A model generated the notes under the pieces. That model was given only the letters and a program-made list of their open reading frames with translations. It was not told the origin of the DNA and made no database searches. From Methylobacterium brachythecii (GTDB taxonomy: Bacteria > Pseudomonadota > Alphaproteobacteria > Rhizobiales > Beijerinckiaceae), in assembly GCF_014196345.1 (NCBI RefSeq), contig NZ_JACIDN010000002.1, positions 496,001-560,000 of the forward strand: a stretch of DNA of 64,000 bases, given 5' to 3'. Positions 16,624 to 24,175 of this stretch are shown one piece after another. Each line of letters begins with the position of its first letter. The first letter of the stretch is position 1. The translations under genes were made by a program, and so were the position numbers.

Positions 16624-17061
16624 ATGGCGACGCTAAAGGAATTCGAGGAAGCCTTGCGCGAGCAGGGCATGCACATGGCGCTGGCCCTGCTGCAGCGGCT
16701 GCGCGAGCGCGACCGCGCAACGCGCAGCGTTCGCCCGGCACGGCGCCTCACCGGGCAGAAGATGACTCCGGAACTCGCCCGCTCGATCCTCGAACTCCAC
16801 GCCTCCACCGGCATGACCCAGCAGGAGATCGCCTTCAAGGTCGGGGTGAACCAGGGCCGGGTCAACGAGGTGATCAAGCACGGCAAGTGGCTGACCGAAG
16901 ACCCTCAGGCGCCCGAGGCCATCGCCCGCGACAAGGCCAAGGCGCGGATGCTGTCCGAGCCGAAGGCACGACCGCGGCGGCCGAAAGCCGAGGCGCGGGA
17001 GCGGCCGGTGCGAGCCAAGAAGCCGGCGCCGCAAGGGGAATTGCTGCTCGGAGATCCCTGA
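16624..17061 (+). CDS. Helix-turn-helix protein with basic C-terminal tail
   Basis: A 145-residue protein, not recognised beyond its DNA-binding look. Residues 47-90 (MTPELARSILELHASTGMTQQEIAFKVGVNQGRVNEVI, read in two overlapping parts) form a helix-turn-helix of the resolvase/phage-regulator type. A helical N-terminus rich in arginine and leucine and a C-terminal 50-residue tail rich in lysine, arginine, alanine and proline flank it. The tail suggests non-specific DNA contact. It is convergent with the DivK-like regulator gene, with only 4 bp between stops. It could be a nucleoid-associated or regulatory protein; nothing more specific is supported. Confidence 0.72.
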   Translation: MATLKEFEEALREQGMHMALALLQRLRERDRATRSVRPARRLTGQKMTPELARSILELHASTGMTQQEIAFKVGVNQGRVNEVIKHGKWLTEDPQAPEAIARDKAKARMLSEPKARPRRPKAEARERPVRAKKPAPQGELLLGDP

Positions 17062-17065
17062 TCGA

Positions 17066-17434
17066 TCAGGCCGGCTCGAGGCACTTCGCGATCTTACCGA
17101 GCAGCCTCGGCATGTCGACGGGCTTGGTGTCGAAGTCGTTGCAGCCGACCTCGATGCTCCGGGCACGGTCGCTCGACAGGGCGTGCGCCGTCAGCGCGAT
17201 GATCGGCACATGCGCACTGCGTCCGTCTGCACGGATCGCGGTGGTGGCCTCCCATCCGTCCATGTCGCCGAGCGCCACGTCCATCAGGATCACGTCGGGC
17301 GCCTCGGACACCGCCATGGCGACGCCCTTCGGGCCGTCCTCGGCGATGACCGTCGTGAAGCCCTGGCGCGTGAGGCGCCGGGACAGCATGTCGCTGTTCA
17401 TCGGGTTGTCTTCGACGATCAGGATCTTCGACAT
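17066..17434 (-). CDS. Single-domain response regulator, DivK-like
   Basis: A 122-residue receiver domain with no output domain. The phospho-acceptor aspartate is in VILMDVALGDMDGWE near residue 52; the acidic pair is ILIVEDNPMN, the conserved threonine IIALTAHAL and the lysine FDTKPVDMP. It resembles DivK/CpdR-type diffusible regulators that act by protein contact. It starts 30 bp after the histidine kinase stop on the same strand, so that kinase is its likely partner. GGGAG sits 10 nt before the ATG. Target is unknown. Confidence 0.9.
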   Translation of the reverse strand: MSKILIVEDNPMNSDMLSRRLTRQGFTTVIAEDGPKGVAMAVSEAPDVILMDVALGDMDGWEATTAIRADGRSAHVPIIALTAHALSSDRARSIEVGCNDFDTKPVDMPRLLGKIAKCLEPA

Positions 17435-17464
17435 CGCGTCCGATCTCCCTTCGTGTGACCAGCG

Positions 17465-18925
17465 TCAGGCCGCCAGGGCCTGCGGATAGTCGGCATCCGG
17501 TGCCGGTAGATCCGGCGCCGAGGAAGGCTGCGGCATCGCCGCGGCCGGGGGCGCAACCGGCAGGGTCACGGTGAAGCGGCTGCCGCGGCCGAGCTCGGTC
17601 TCGACAGCGATGTCGCCCTGCATCAGGCGGCAGAGCTTGCGCGCCAGCGCCAGTCCGAGCCCGGTGCCGCCATATTTCGTCGCCGTCTGCTCGTCGCTGT
17701 CGGCGAACTGCTCGAACAGGTGGGGGACATGCTCGGCCGCGATGCCGATGCCGGTATCCTGGACGCCGATCCGGAAAACCTCTCCGCCGGGAGCCACCGC
17801 GCGCGCCCCCGTCACCGTGATGGCGCCGTTCTCCGTGTACTTGATCGCGTTGTGCAGGACCTGGGACAGGGCGTTCTCGATCTTCATGCGGTCGCCGGTG
17901 ATGATGCCGATCTCCGGATCGAGGGCGACCGTGAGCGTGTTGCCGCGCTCCGCCGCGCTGGCGCGCAGGCCATTCACGAGGCCCTCGACGATCTCCGCGA
18001 CCGAAAGGCTCTCGTTGAACACCTCCATCCGGCCGGAATCGATCTTCGCGAGTTCGAGGATTTGGTTCACGAGCTTGAGCAGGTGCTGGCCGGCGCTCTG
18101 GATGCGCTGCAGGTCTACGAAATCCTCGTCCTCCTGCTCGCCTTCGGCTTCCTCGATCAGCATCTGGCTGTAGCCGATGATGGCGTTGAGCGGGGTGCGC
18201 AGTTCGTGGCTCATCTTGGCGACGAACTCGACCTTGGCGACGCTGGCGCGCTCGGACTGGAGCGCGGCCTGCTTCAGCGCGGACGCCGTCGCCCGGTGGC
18301 TGCGCATCACGGATTCGAGCTCGGCCTGCGAGGCGAGCGCCTTGGCGTAATAGAGCGCCATCATCGTCACGTAGAGGGCGATCGCCGCCGTCGAGAGCAG
18401 GCCGAGGCGCTGCATCGCGATCGTGGAGATGCCGTGCGCCGGCGCGTCGAACAGATGATAGACTGCGTAGAACCCAAGCGCGTTGACGCCGAGCAGCACG
18501 AGGATGGCGAGCCGCATCGCCCGTGAATCCCCGACATAGAAGAAGGCCAGCAGCGGGATGGTGATCATCCAGGTCAGGAACGGTGAGGTCGCCCCGCCGT
18601 AGAAGTAGGTCACCCACAAGACGCTGAAGGTCAGGTTCTGGATCGAGATCAGTGCCAGCAACTCGAGGCGCCCGAACCAGCGCAGCAGGAACGGAAACAC
18701 CCAGAACCCGCCGATCCCGAGAAGAAGTACGCCGATCTCGAAGCCAGGATCCGGTTCCGCGAGAAAGAGCACCAATGCGACGCCGTTCCCGAGGAACGGC
18801 CCGAGGATGTGGCTCAAGAGAAAGAGCCGGGCCTGCTTCCGCTTGGACTTGTCGTCGACCATGCTCGGATGAAGAAACCAGTCGACGAACCGGTCGAACC
18901 TCTCGAGCTTCAAGTTCCGGAACAT
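17465..18925 (-). CDS. Six-TM membrane sensor histidine kinase (kinase A)
   Basis: A 486-residue kinase. Residues 35-210 hold six predicted transmembrane helices with very short loops, including WVTYFYGGATSPF. The dimerisation/phosphorylation domain has the H-box KMSHELRTPLNAIIGYS, followed by N-box LHNAIKYTENG, G1 DTGIGI, and G2 GGTGLGLALARKL. A proline/alanine tail ends it. ATG at 18925 is preferred to an upstream TTG because GGAAAG precedes it and the paralogue aligns from there. Kinase B at 19190 shares the same membrane domain, so the two arose by duplication. The short loops suggest sensing within or at the membrane. It forms an operon with the single-domain regulator downstream. Confidence 0.9.
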   Translation of the reverse strand: MFRNLKLERFDRFVDWFLHPSMVDDKSKRKQARLFLLSHILGPFLGNGVALVLFLAEPDPGFEIGVLLLGIGGFWVFPFLLRWFGRLELLALISIQNLTFSVLWVTYFYGGATSPFLTWMITIPLLAFFYVGDSRAMRLAILVLLGVNALGFYAVYHLFDAPAHGISTIAMQRLGLLSTAAIALYVTMMALYYAKALASQAELESVMRSHRATASALKQAALQSERASVAKVEFVAKMSHELRTPLNAIIGYSQMLIEEAEGEQEDEDFVDLQRIQSAGQHLLKLVNQILELAKIDSGRMEVFNESLSVAEIVEGLVNGLRASAAERGNTLTVALDPEIGIITGDRMKIENALSQVLHNAIKYTENGAITVTGARAVAPGGEVFRIGVQDTGIGIAAEHVPHLFEQFADSDEQTATKYGGTGLGLALARKLCRLMQGDIAVETELGRGSRFTVTLPVAPPAAAMPQPSSAPDLPAPDADYPQALAA

Positions 18926-19189
18926 GGGCTGCTTTCCGAACTCTCGCTCATCCCGTCGCAAGACGCCGACCGGAGCGAGACATGATCTGCAAAGCTACAA
19001 CGACCGAATGCGCGGCAGCAGATCAAGATATGCCACGGACAAAGCCATGCAACGTTTAATGGAAATTTGATTTCTTGAGTATGTTTTACAGGAAATTAAC
19101 ACCATGAAATTCTTTGGCCAGAGCGCCCATATACATAAAATTAATGTTTGAAATCATACGTTCTTCTGCCTAGGAGCCGAGCCGCGTTG
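18926..19189. promoter_or_regulatory. AT-rich divergent promoter region between paired kinases
   Basis: The 264 bases between the two divergent kinase genes are clearly richer in A/T than the surroundings, especially 19055-19165 (runs such as GAAATTAACACC and ATATACATAAAATTAATG). Promoters for both operons should lie here. TAGGAG at 19171 is the likely ribosome-binding site for kinase B. A weak TTAA-N7-TTGA pattern exists but is not enough to call a CtrA site. Confidence 0.5.
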
Positions 19190-20638
19190 ATGCGACCATC
19201 CGTCCAGCACATCGTCGACTGGTTCATTCCCCAGTCCGCGCATCTCGAGCGTTCGGACCTCTCGGTCGCGCGCAACTTCGTGCTGACGCACATCTTCGGG
19301 CCGTTGATGTCCCAGTCGATGTGCGTGTTCCTGTATCGCACCGACCCGAATCCCGGCTTTGCCTGCTTCACGGTCATCGCGTGCGTGTGCCTGTTCTGGA
19401 CGCTGCCGTTCGTCCTGAAGTTCACGCAGAACATCAAGCTCGCCGCGATCCTGTCGGTGGAGCTCCTCGCCTTCACCGCCCTGTTCGGGACCTATTTCTA
19501 CGGCGGTGCCAGCTCGCCCTGCCTGCCCTGGCTGATCATCGCGCTTCTGCTCGGCTTCTTCTACTTCTCCGAGCAGCCGATGCTGATCGTCGCGCTGTTC
19601 GCGGTGAACGTCACGGTCTTCTTCATCGCCTATATCTGCACTGACTTCCCCGAGATCGTCTCGGCGAGCGAGTTGTCGGTCGTGACCTGGATCTCGATCG
19701 TGTCCGCGACGCTCTACATGTCCTGGATGGCGATCTACTACTCGCACGTCATGTCGATGCGATCGCAGATCGAGAAGGAAACCGAGCGCTATCTCGCCGC
19801 CAACGAGCAGCTCCAGGTCGTCAAGGAACTGGCCGACGCCGCCAACCGGGCCAAGTCGGTCTTCCTGGCCAAGATGAGCCACGAGCTGCGCACGCCGCTC
19901 AATGCGGTGATCGGCTACAGCGAGCTGATCCTGGAGAACATTCCGCCCGGCACCGACGAGACCAAGCAGAAGGACGTGCGCAGCATCAACGCCGCCGGCC
20001 GTCACCTGCTCTCGCTGGTGGTCGACGTGCTCGACCTCTCGAAGATCGAGGCCGAGACGATCGAGCTCAACGTCGAGACCTTCGATCTCGCCTATCTGCT
20101 GGACCAGGTCGTCGCCACGGTGAAGCCGCTCGCCGAGGCCAACGGCAACAGCCTGATCGTGCAGCATCTGACGCCGCTCGGCTCGATGCAGACCGACCAG
20201 ACCAAGCTGCGCCAGATCCTGGTCAACCTGCTCAGCAACGCCTCCAAATTCACCAAGAATGGCAACGTGACGCTCTCCGTCAGGATGGACCGGAAATCCA
20301 CCGGCACCTGGCTCGACGTGCGGGTGCGCGATACCGGCATCGGCATCTCCCAGGCCGACATCGCGCGCCTGTTCGAGAACTTCCGGCAGGTCTCGGCCGC
20401 CACGGCGCACCAATACGGCGGCACCGGCCTCGGCCTGGCGCTGAGCCAGAAGCTCTGCACGCTCATGGGCGGCAGCATCGGCGTGACCAGCGAACCCGGA
20501 CGAGGCTCGGTGTTCAGCTTCTGCATCCCGGCCGAGGTCTCGGAGGCCGCTGCCGAAGCGAGCGCTCCGCCGGACCACTCTCCTCTCGTGGCGCCTTCGA
20601 CGGCCGCCTTGAAACCCGCCCTTGGGGTATCGTTCTGA
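19190..20638 (+). CDS. Six-TM membrane sensor histidine kinase (kinase B)
   Basis: A 482-residue paralogue of kinase A. The membrane domain again has six helices and the shared signature TYFYGGASSP, with VDWF near the start and HIFGPL/HILGPF in the first helix. The H-box is KMSHELRTPLNAVIGYS, then N-box LLSNASKFTKNG, G1 DTGIGISQ and G2 GGTGLGLALSQKL. The start could be ATG 19190 or the TTG just before it. Its stop overlaps the next ATG (TGATG), so it is translationally coupled to the REC-GGDEF-EAL gene, which is therefore its likely phosphotransfer partner. Confidence 0.9.
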   Translation: MRPSVQHIVDWFIPQSAHLERSDLSVARNFVLTHIFGPLMSQSMCVFLYRTDPNPGFACFTVIACVCLFWTLPFVLKFTQNIKLAAILSVELLAFTALFGTYFYGGASSPCLPWLIIALLLGFFYFSEQPMLIVALFAVNVTVFFIAYICTDFPEIVSASELSVVTWISIVSATLYMSWMAIYYSHVMSMRSQIEKETERYLAANEQLQVVKELADAANRAKSVFLAKMSHELRTPLNAVIGYSELILENIPPGTDETKQKDVRSINAAGRHLLSLVVDVLDLSKIEAETIELNVETFDLAYLLDQVVATVKPLAEANGNSLIVQHLTPLGSMQTDQTKLRQILVNLLSNASKFTKNGNVTLSVRMDRKSTGTWLDVRVRDTGIGISQADIARLFENFRQVSAATAHQYGGTGLGLALSQKLCTLMGGSIGVTSEPGRGSVFSFCIPAEVSEAAAEASAPPDHSPLVAPSTAALKPALGVSF

Positions 20639-22521
20639 TGAACTTTCGCGACAATCTTGCGGTCGAGCAATTCGGCCCGGTGGACGTGGCGGCCGACGTC
20701 GAGGTGCAGCGTGCGCCCCGGCTCCTCATCGTCGACGACATCGCCGACAATCGGACGATCCTGCTGCGGCGCTTCGCCCGGCGCGGGTTCGCGGTCGCAG
20801 AGGCCGATGGCGGTGCGCGCGCGCTGCAGATGATCGAGCAGGAGAGCTACGACGTCATTCTGCTCGACGTGATGATGCCCGAGATCGACGGCATCGAGGT
20901 TCTGAAGACGATCCGGTCCAAATACACGCCGCTGCAGCTGCCCGTCATCATGGTGACGGCCAAGGCCGAGTCCGAGAACGTCGTCGAGGCGCTGAACCTC
21001 GAGGCGAACGACTACGTCACCAAGCCCGTCGACTTCGAAGTCGCCCTGGCACGGGTCAACGCCCAGGTCGACCGCAAGCGCGCCGAGGAGAAGGTCGCCT
21101 CGGCGGCTCACGCGCTGCGGCAGGTCAACGACCAGCTCGAACTGCGCGTCGAGGAGCGCACCCGTGAGCTCGTCGAGATCAACCAGCAGCTCCAGGGCGA
21201 GATCGTCCAGCGCCAGCAATCCGAGGCGCGCTCGCGCTTCCTCGCCTTCCACGATCCGCTGACCGGTCTTCCGAACCGCCGGCAGTTCCGCGAGGAACTG
21301 GTGAGTGGCCTCGCCGCCGCCGCGAACGATCCCGGGCAGAGCGTGGCGATCCTGTTCATCGATCTCGACGGCTTCAAAGGCGTCAACGACACCCTCGGCC
21401 ACTCGATGGGCGACATGCTGCTCCAGGCCGTCGGCGAGGAATTCCGCGGCGCCATGCGGCGCTCCGACCGGATCGCCCGACTCGGCGGCGACGAGTTTGC
21501 CGTCCTCCAAGTCGGCAACCGGCAGCCGGAGGATGCCATCACCCTGGCGAACCGGCTGATCGAGATCGCGAGCCGCGAGCGCCACATCCAGGGTCATCTC
21601 ACCATGATCGGTGCCAGCATCGGCATCGTCATCGGCGCAGGCCCGGGCGACGACCCGGAAGAGCTGCTGAAATCCGCCGATCTCGCGATGTATCGCGCCA
21701 AGGTCGAGGGCCGCGGCACCTTCCGCATCTTCGACCCGGCCATGGATGCCCATGTCCAGGCACGCCGCGCGCTGGAACTCGACCTGCGCAACGCCCAGGC
21801 GCTCGGTCAGTTCGAGGTGTTCTACCAGCCGCAGATCTCGCTCAGCACCCGCAAGGTCACTGGCTTCGAGGCCCTGCTGCGCTGGCGCCATCCGACCCGC
21901 GGCATGGTCTCGCCGGCCGAATTCATTCCGCTCTCGGAAGAGATCGGCCTAATCGTGCCCATCGGCGACTGGGTGATGCGTCAGGCCTGCCAAGAAGCGG
22001 CCGGCTGGCCCGGTACCCTGACCATCGCCGTCAACGTGTCGTCCGTCCAGTTCCTGCGCGGCAGCCTCGTCCCCTCAGTGGTCAGCGCGCTGGCGAGTTC
22101 CGGGCTGCCGGCGGAACGGCTGGAGATCGAGATCACGGAATCGGTGCTGCTGCAGAAGACCGACAAGAACATCGACACGTTGAACCAACTGCGCGCGCTC
22201 GGCGTGCGGATCTCGATGGACGATTTCGGGACCGGTTATTCGAGCCTCAGCTACCTGCGCATGTTCCAGTTCGACAAACTGAAGATCGACAGGTCCTTCG
22301 TAGAGGACGTCACCAGCAGCCGCGACTGCAGCGCCATCGTCAGCGCGATCCTCGGGCTCGGCACCAGCTTCGGCATCCCCACCATCGCCGAGGGCGTCGA
22401 GACCGAGGAGCAGCTTTCGCACCTCACCGGCGAGGGCTGCACCGAGGTGCAGGGCCGGTTCTTCAGCATGCCGATCGACGCGCAGGAGGTCCGCAAGATC
22501 ATCGAGCGGATCGGCGTGTGA
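20638..22521 (+). CDS. REC-GGDEF-EAL cyclic-di-GMP response regulator
   Basis: A 627-residue protein. A receiver domain covers about residues 28-145 (acceptor aspartate in VILLDVMMPEIDG), then a coiled coil at 150-195 (LRVEERTRELVEINQQLQ), a GGDEF domain at 200-360 and an EAL domain at 375-625. The cyclase site RLGGDEFA and the inhibitory RxxD (RRSD, five residues upstream) are intact. The phosphodiesterase site is also intact: EALLRW, NVSSVQFL, EITES, DDFGTGYSS, KIDRSFV and EGVETEE. It can thus make and break c-di-GMP in principle, with phosphorylation setting the balance. It is coupled to kinase B. A PilZ protein at 39.6 kb is one possible effector. Confidence 0.95.
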   Translation: MNFRDNLAVEQFGPVDVAADVEVQRAPRLLIVDDIADNRTILLRRFARRGFAVAEADGGARALQMIEQESYDVILLDVMMPEIDGIEVLKTIRSKYTPLQLPVIMVTAKAESENVVEALNLEANDYVTKPVDFEVALARVNAQVDRKRAEEKVASAAHALRQVNDQLELRVEERTRELVEINQQLQGEIVQRQQSEARSRFLAFHDPLTGLPNRRQFREELVSGLAAAANDPGQSVAILFIDLDGFKGVNDTLGHSMGDMLLQAVGEEFRGAMRRSDRIARLGGDEFAVLQVGNRQPEDAITLANRLIEIASRERHIQGHLTMIGASIGIVIGAGPGDDPEELLKSADLAMYRAKVEGRGTFRIFDPAMDAHVQARRALELDLRNAQALGQFEVFYQPQISLSTRKVTGFEALLRWRHPTRGMVSPAEFIPLSEEIGLIVPIGDWVMRQACQEAAGWPGTLTIAVNVSSVQFLRGSLVPSVVSALASSGLPAERLEIEITESVLLQKTDKNIDTLNQLRALGVRISMDDFGTGYSSLSYLRMFQFDKLKIDRSFVEDVTSSRDCSAIVSAILGLGTSFGIPTIAEGVETEEQLSHLTGEGCTEVQGRFFSMPIDAQEVRKIIERIGV

Positions 22522-22668
22522 CGATCCTCATGATTCACAGGGTGTGGCCATGCCCGTCTCGCATCGGCGCCCATGTGATTTTTGCACAATGAATACGCTT
22601 TAAGAAAATACCAGACCGATCTATCCTGTGATCACTTCTTCCCAGGAAGTGTCCAACACACGAACTAC

Positions 22669-22695
22669 AGCGCGCCCCTCGGGGCGCGCTTTTTC
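22669..22695 (+). terminator. Rho-independent terminator
   Basis: A GC-rich hairpin AGCGCGCCCC-TC-GGGGCGCGCT followed directly by TTTTC. It lies 150 bp after the GGDEF-EAL stop. It could end that operon or a small RNA that starts just before it; a second small hairpin (CACTTC / GAAGTG) lies at 22633-22651. Confidence 0.85.
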
Positions 22696-22714
22696 ATTGG
22701 TTCGCTATTTGGAA

Positions 22715-22731
22715 CAGCTAAAAATTAGCTG
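22715..22731. promoter_or_regulatory. 17-bp perfect palindrome upstream of xerC
   Basis: CAGCTAA-AAA-TTAGCTG, with perfect 7-bp arms, lies in an AT-rich patch 114 bp before the xerC start. Size and symmetry fit a dimeric regulator's operator. No regulator is assigned. Confidence 0.4.
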
Positions 22732-22844
22732 GGAAACTATTGTGCGGCATCCTGTCTCGCGGTTCGGCCCAGCCGGCCTCCGTCGATCGACGCGCGCACT
22801 GTTAACTCCGTATCAACCCTAACGGACGTTGATGGGCGCCAGCG

Positions 22845-23840
22845 ATGGCAGCCCACCCCTCCCCCGCGGACGATCCCGCAGCCGAGCACGACCTCGTGTC
22901 GTTCCCCGGCGACGCGGCCCTACGCGGCCTGGCGCTCGGGTGGCTCAACAGCCTCGCTCGTGAGCGCCGCATGGCGGGCAACACCTGCGAGGCCTACGCT
23001 CACGACCTGCGCGAATTCTTGACCCATCTCGACCGGCGTCTCGGCACGCCGACGATCCAGAAACTCATCGCGCTCAAGCCGCGCGACGTGCGCGGCTTCA
23101 TGGCCGCGCGGCGCGCCGACGGGCTCGGTGGCCGCTCGCTGATGCGCGAACTCGCCGGCATCCGCTCCTTCGGCCGTCATCTCGAACGCGAGGGCCATGG
23201 GAGCATCGCGGCGCTCGGCGCAGTGCGCTCGCCGAAGGTCGAGCGTCGCCTGCCGCGCCCGCTACCGGTCGAGGCGGCTGTTGCGGCGACGCAATCCGGA
23301 AGCCGACCCGACGACGAGCGCGAGCCCTGGGTGCTCGCCCGCGACGCGGCGGTGATCGCGCTGCTCTACGGCTCCGGCCTGCGCATCTCGGAAGCGTTGG
23401 GCATAGCCCGCAAGGACGCGCCGACGCCCGGCCAGGACGAGGTTCGCGTCCTCGGCAAGGGCGGCAAGGTCCGCTCGGTGCCGGTGCTGCCGGCGGTCTC
23501 CCAAGCGATTGCCGCCTATCTGGCCGCCTGCCCGCATCTCCTCGCGCCCGAGGGTCCGCTCTTCGTCGGCGTGAAGGGCGGCCCACTCTCGCCCCGGATC
23601 ATCCAATACGCGATGGCCTCGCTCCGCGGCGCCCTCGGCCTTCCCGAGAGCGCGACCCCGCACGCCCTGCGCCACTCCTTCGCGACGCATCTGCTGGCGC
23701 GGCAGGGCGAGCTCCGCGCGATCCAGGAACTGCTCGGCCACGCCTCGCTGTCGACGACGCAGCTCTACACCCGCGTCGACGCAGCCCGGCTGATGAGCGC
23801 CTTCGACGCCGCGCATCCGCGCGCCGGCCGGGCGGCCTGA
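22845..23840 (+). CDS. xerC: Tyrosine recombinase XerC
   Basis: A 331-residue tyrosine recombinase that, with XerD, resolves chromosome dimers at dif near the divisome. The SAM-like core-binding domain covers residues 25-120, the catalytic domain 140-320. Catalytic residues are visible: arginine in GSGLRISEALG, lysine in VLGKGGKVRSVP, H-x2-R in HALRHSFATH, histidine in LLGHASLSTTQ and tyrosine in LYTRVD. Length and lack of flanking att sites or phage genes argue for housekeeping XerC and not an integrase. It is transcribed alone, after a 320-bp non-coding stretch. Confidence 0.9.
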   Translation: MAAHPSPADDPAAEHDLVSFPGDAALRGLALGWLNSLARERRMAGNTCEAYAHDLREFLTHLDRRLGTPTIQKLIALKPRDVRGFMAARRADGLGGRSLMRELAGIRSFGRHLEREGHGSIAALGAVRSPKVERRLPRPLPVEAAVAATQSGSRPDDEREPWVLARDAAVIALLYGSGLRISEALGIARKDAPTPGQDEVRVLGKGGKVRSVPVLPAVSQAIAAYLAACPHLLAPEGPLFVGVKGGPLSPRIIQYAMASLRGALGLPESATPHALRHSFATHLLARQGELRAIQELLGHASLSTTQLYTRVDAARLMSAFDAAHPRAGRAA

Positions 23841-23969
23841 CCGGATGCCCGTACTCGGCAAAATTCCGCAAAGAGGCGGGATCTGTCCTTCGTATTGCCG
23901 CGATTGGGTCGCGGTATGTCCCCTCCGGGCCACGCCATCGGCGCAGCCCAGCAAACAATGGAGCCTGCG

Positions 23970-24104
23970 ATGCCCGTGATCGGAATCTGCGTAGCGATTC
24001 TACCGGTTCTCGCCGTCCTTGCCGTCACCGCCGTGGTGAAGGCGATCCTGCTCCCGTTCTCAGCCGTGCGCCTGCTCTACCGCAGCCACGCCGCGCGGGC
24101 CTAA
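23970..24104 (+). CDS. Small single-pass membrane peptide
   Basis: A possible 44-residue peptide: an almost fully hydrophobic segment at residues 3-33 (VAILPVLAVLAVTAVVKAILL), then an arginine-containing tail ending HAARA. GGAG sits 6 nt before this ATG, which is better than for the ATG 12 nt upstream. Such peptides are common and poorly characterised; no homologue is recognised. A hairpin directly after the stop may end its transcript. Confidence 0.45.
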   Translation: MPVIGICVAILPVLAVLAVTAVVKAILLPFSAVRLLYRSHAARA

Positions 24105-24118
24105 ACTCGCCGAACGAT

Positions 24119-24157
24119 CGTCATTCCGGGGCCGCGTGAGCGGAACCCGGAATGACG
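24119..24157. repeat. Short inverted repeat, CGTCATTCCGGG type
   Basis: Perfect 12-bp arms (CGTCATTCCGGG and CCCGGAATGACG) separated by 15 bases, lying between two converging genes. The core differs from the CATTGCGAGCGC elements elsewhere in the window. It could serve as a bidirectional transcription end; there is no T-tract. Confidence 0.7.
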
Positions 24158-24175
24158 AGGCGGTAGGTCTTTCGA

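Noticed and set aside
20092..21891. 599-codon minus-strand open frame opposite kinase B and the GGDEF-EAL gene
   Set aside because: Antisense to two proteins with intact catalytic motifs; codon pattern is a GC artefact.
22802..22816. TTAA-N7-TCAA as a CtrA site before xerC
   Set aside because: One mismatch to the full site and no support from other sites; too weak to list.
22845..23840. Tyrosine recombinase as sign of an integrated element
   Set aside because: Length and motifs are those of XerC; no att repeats, tRNA end or phage genes nearby.
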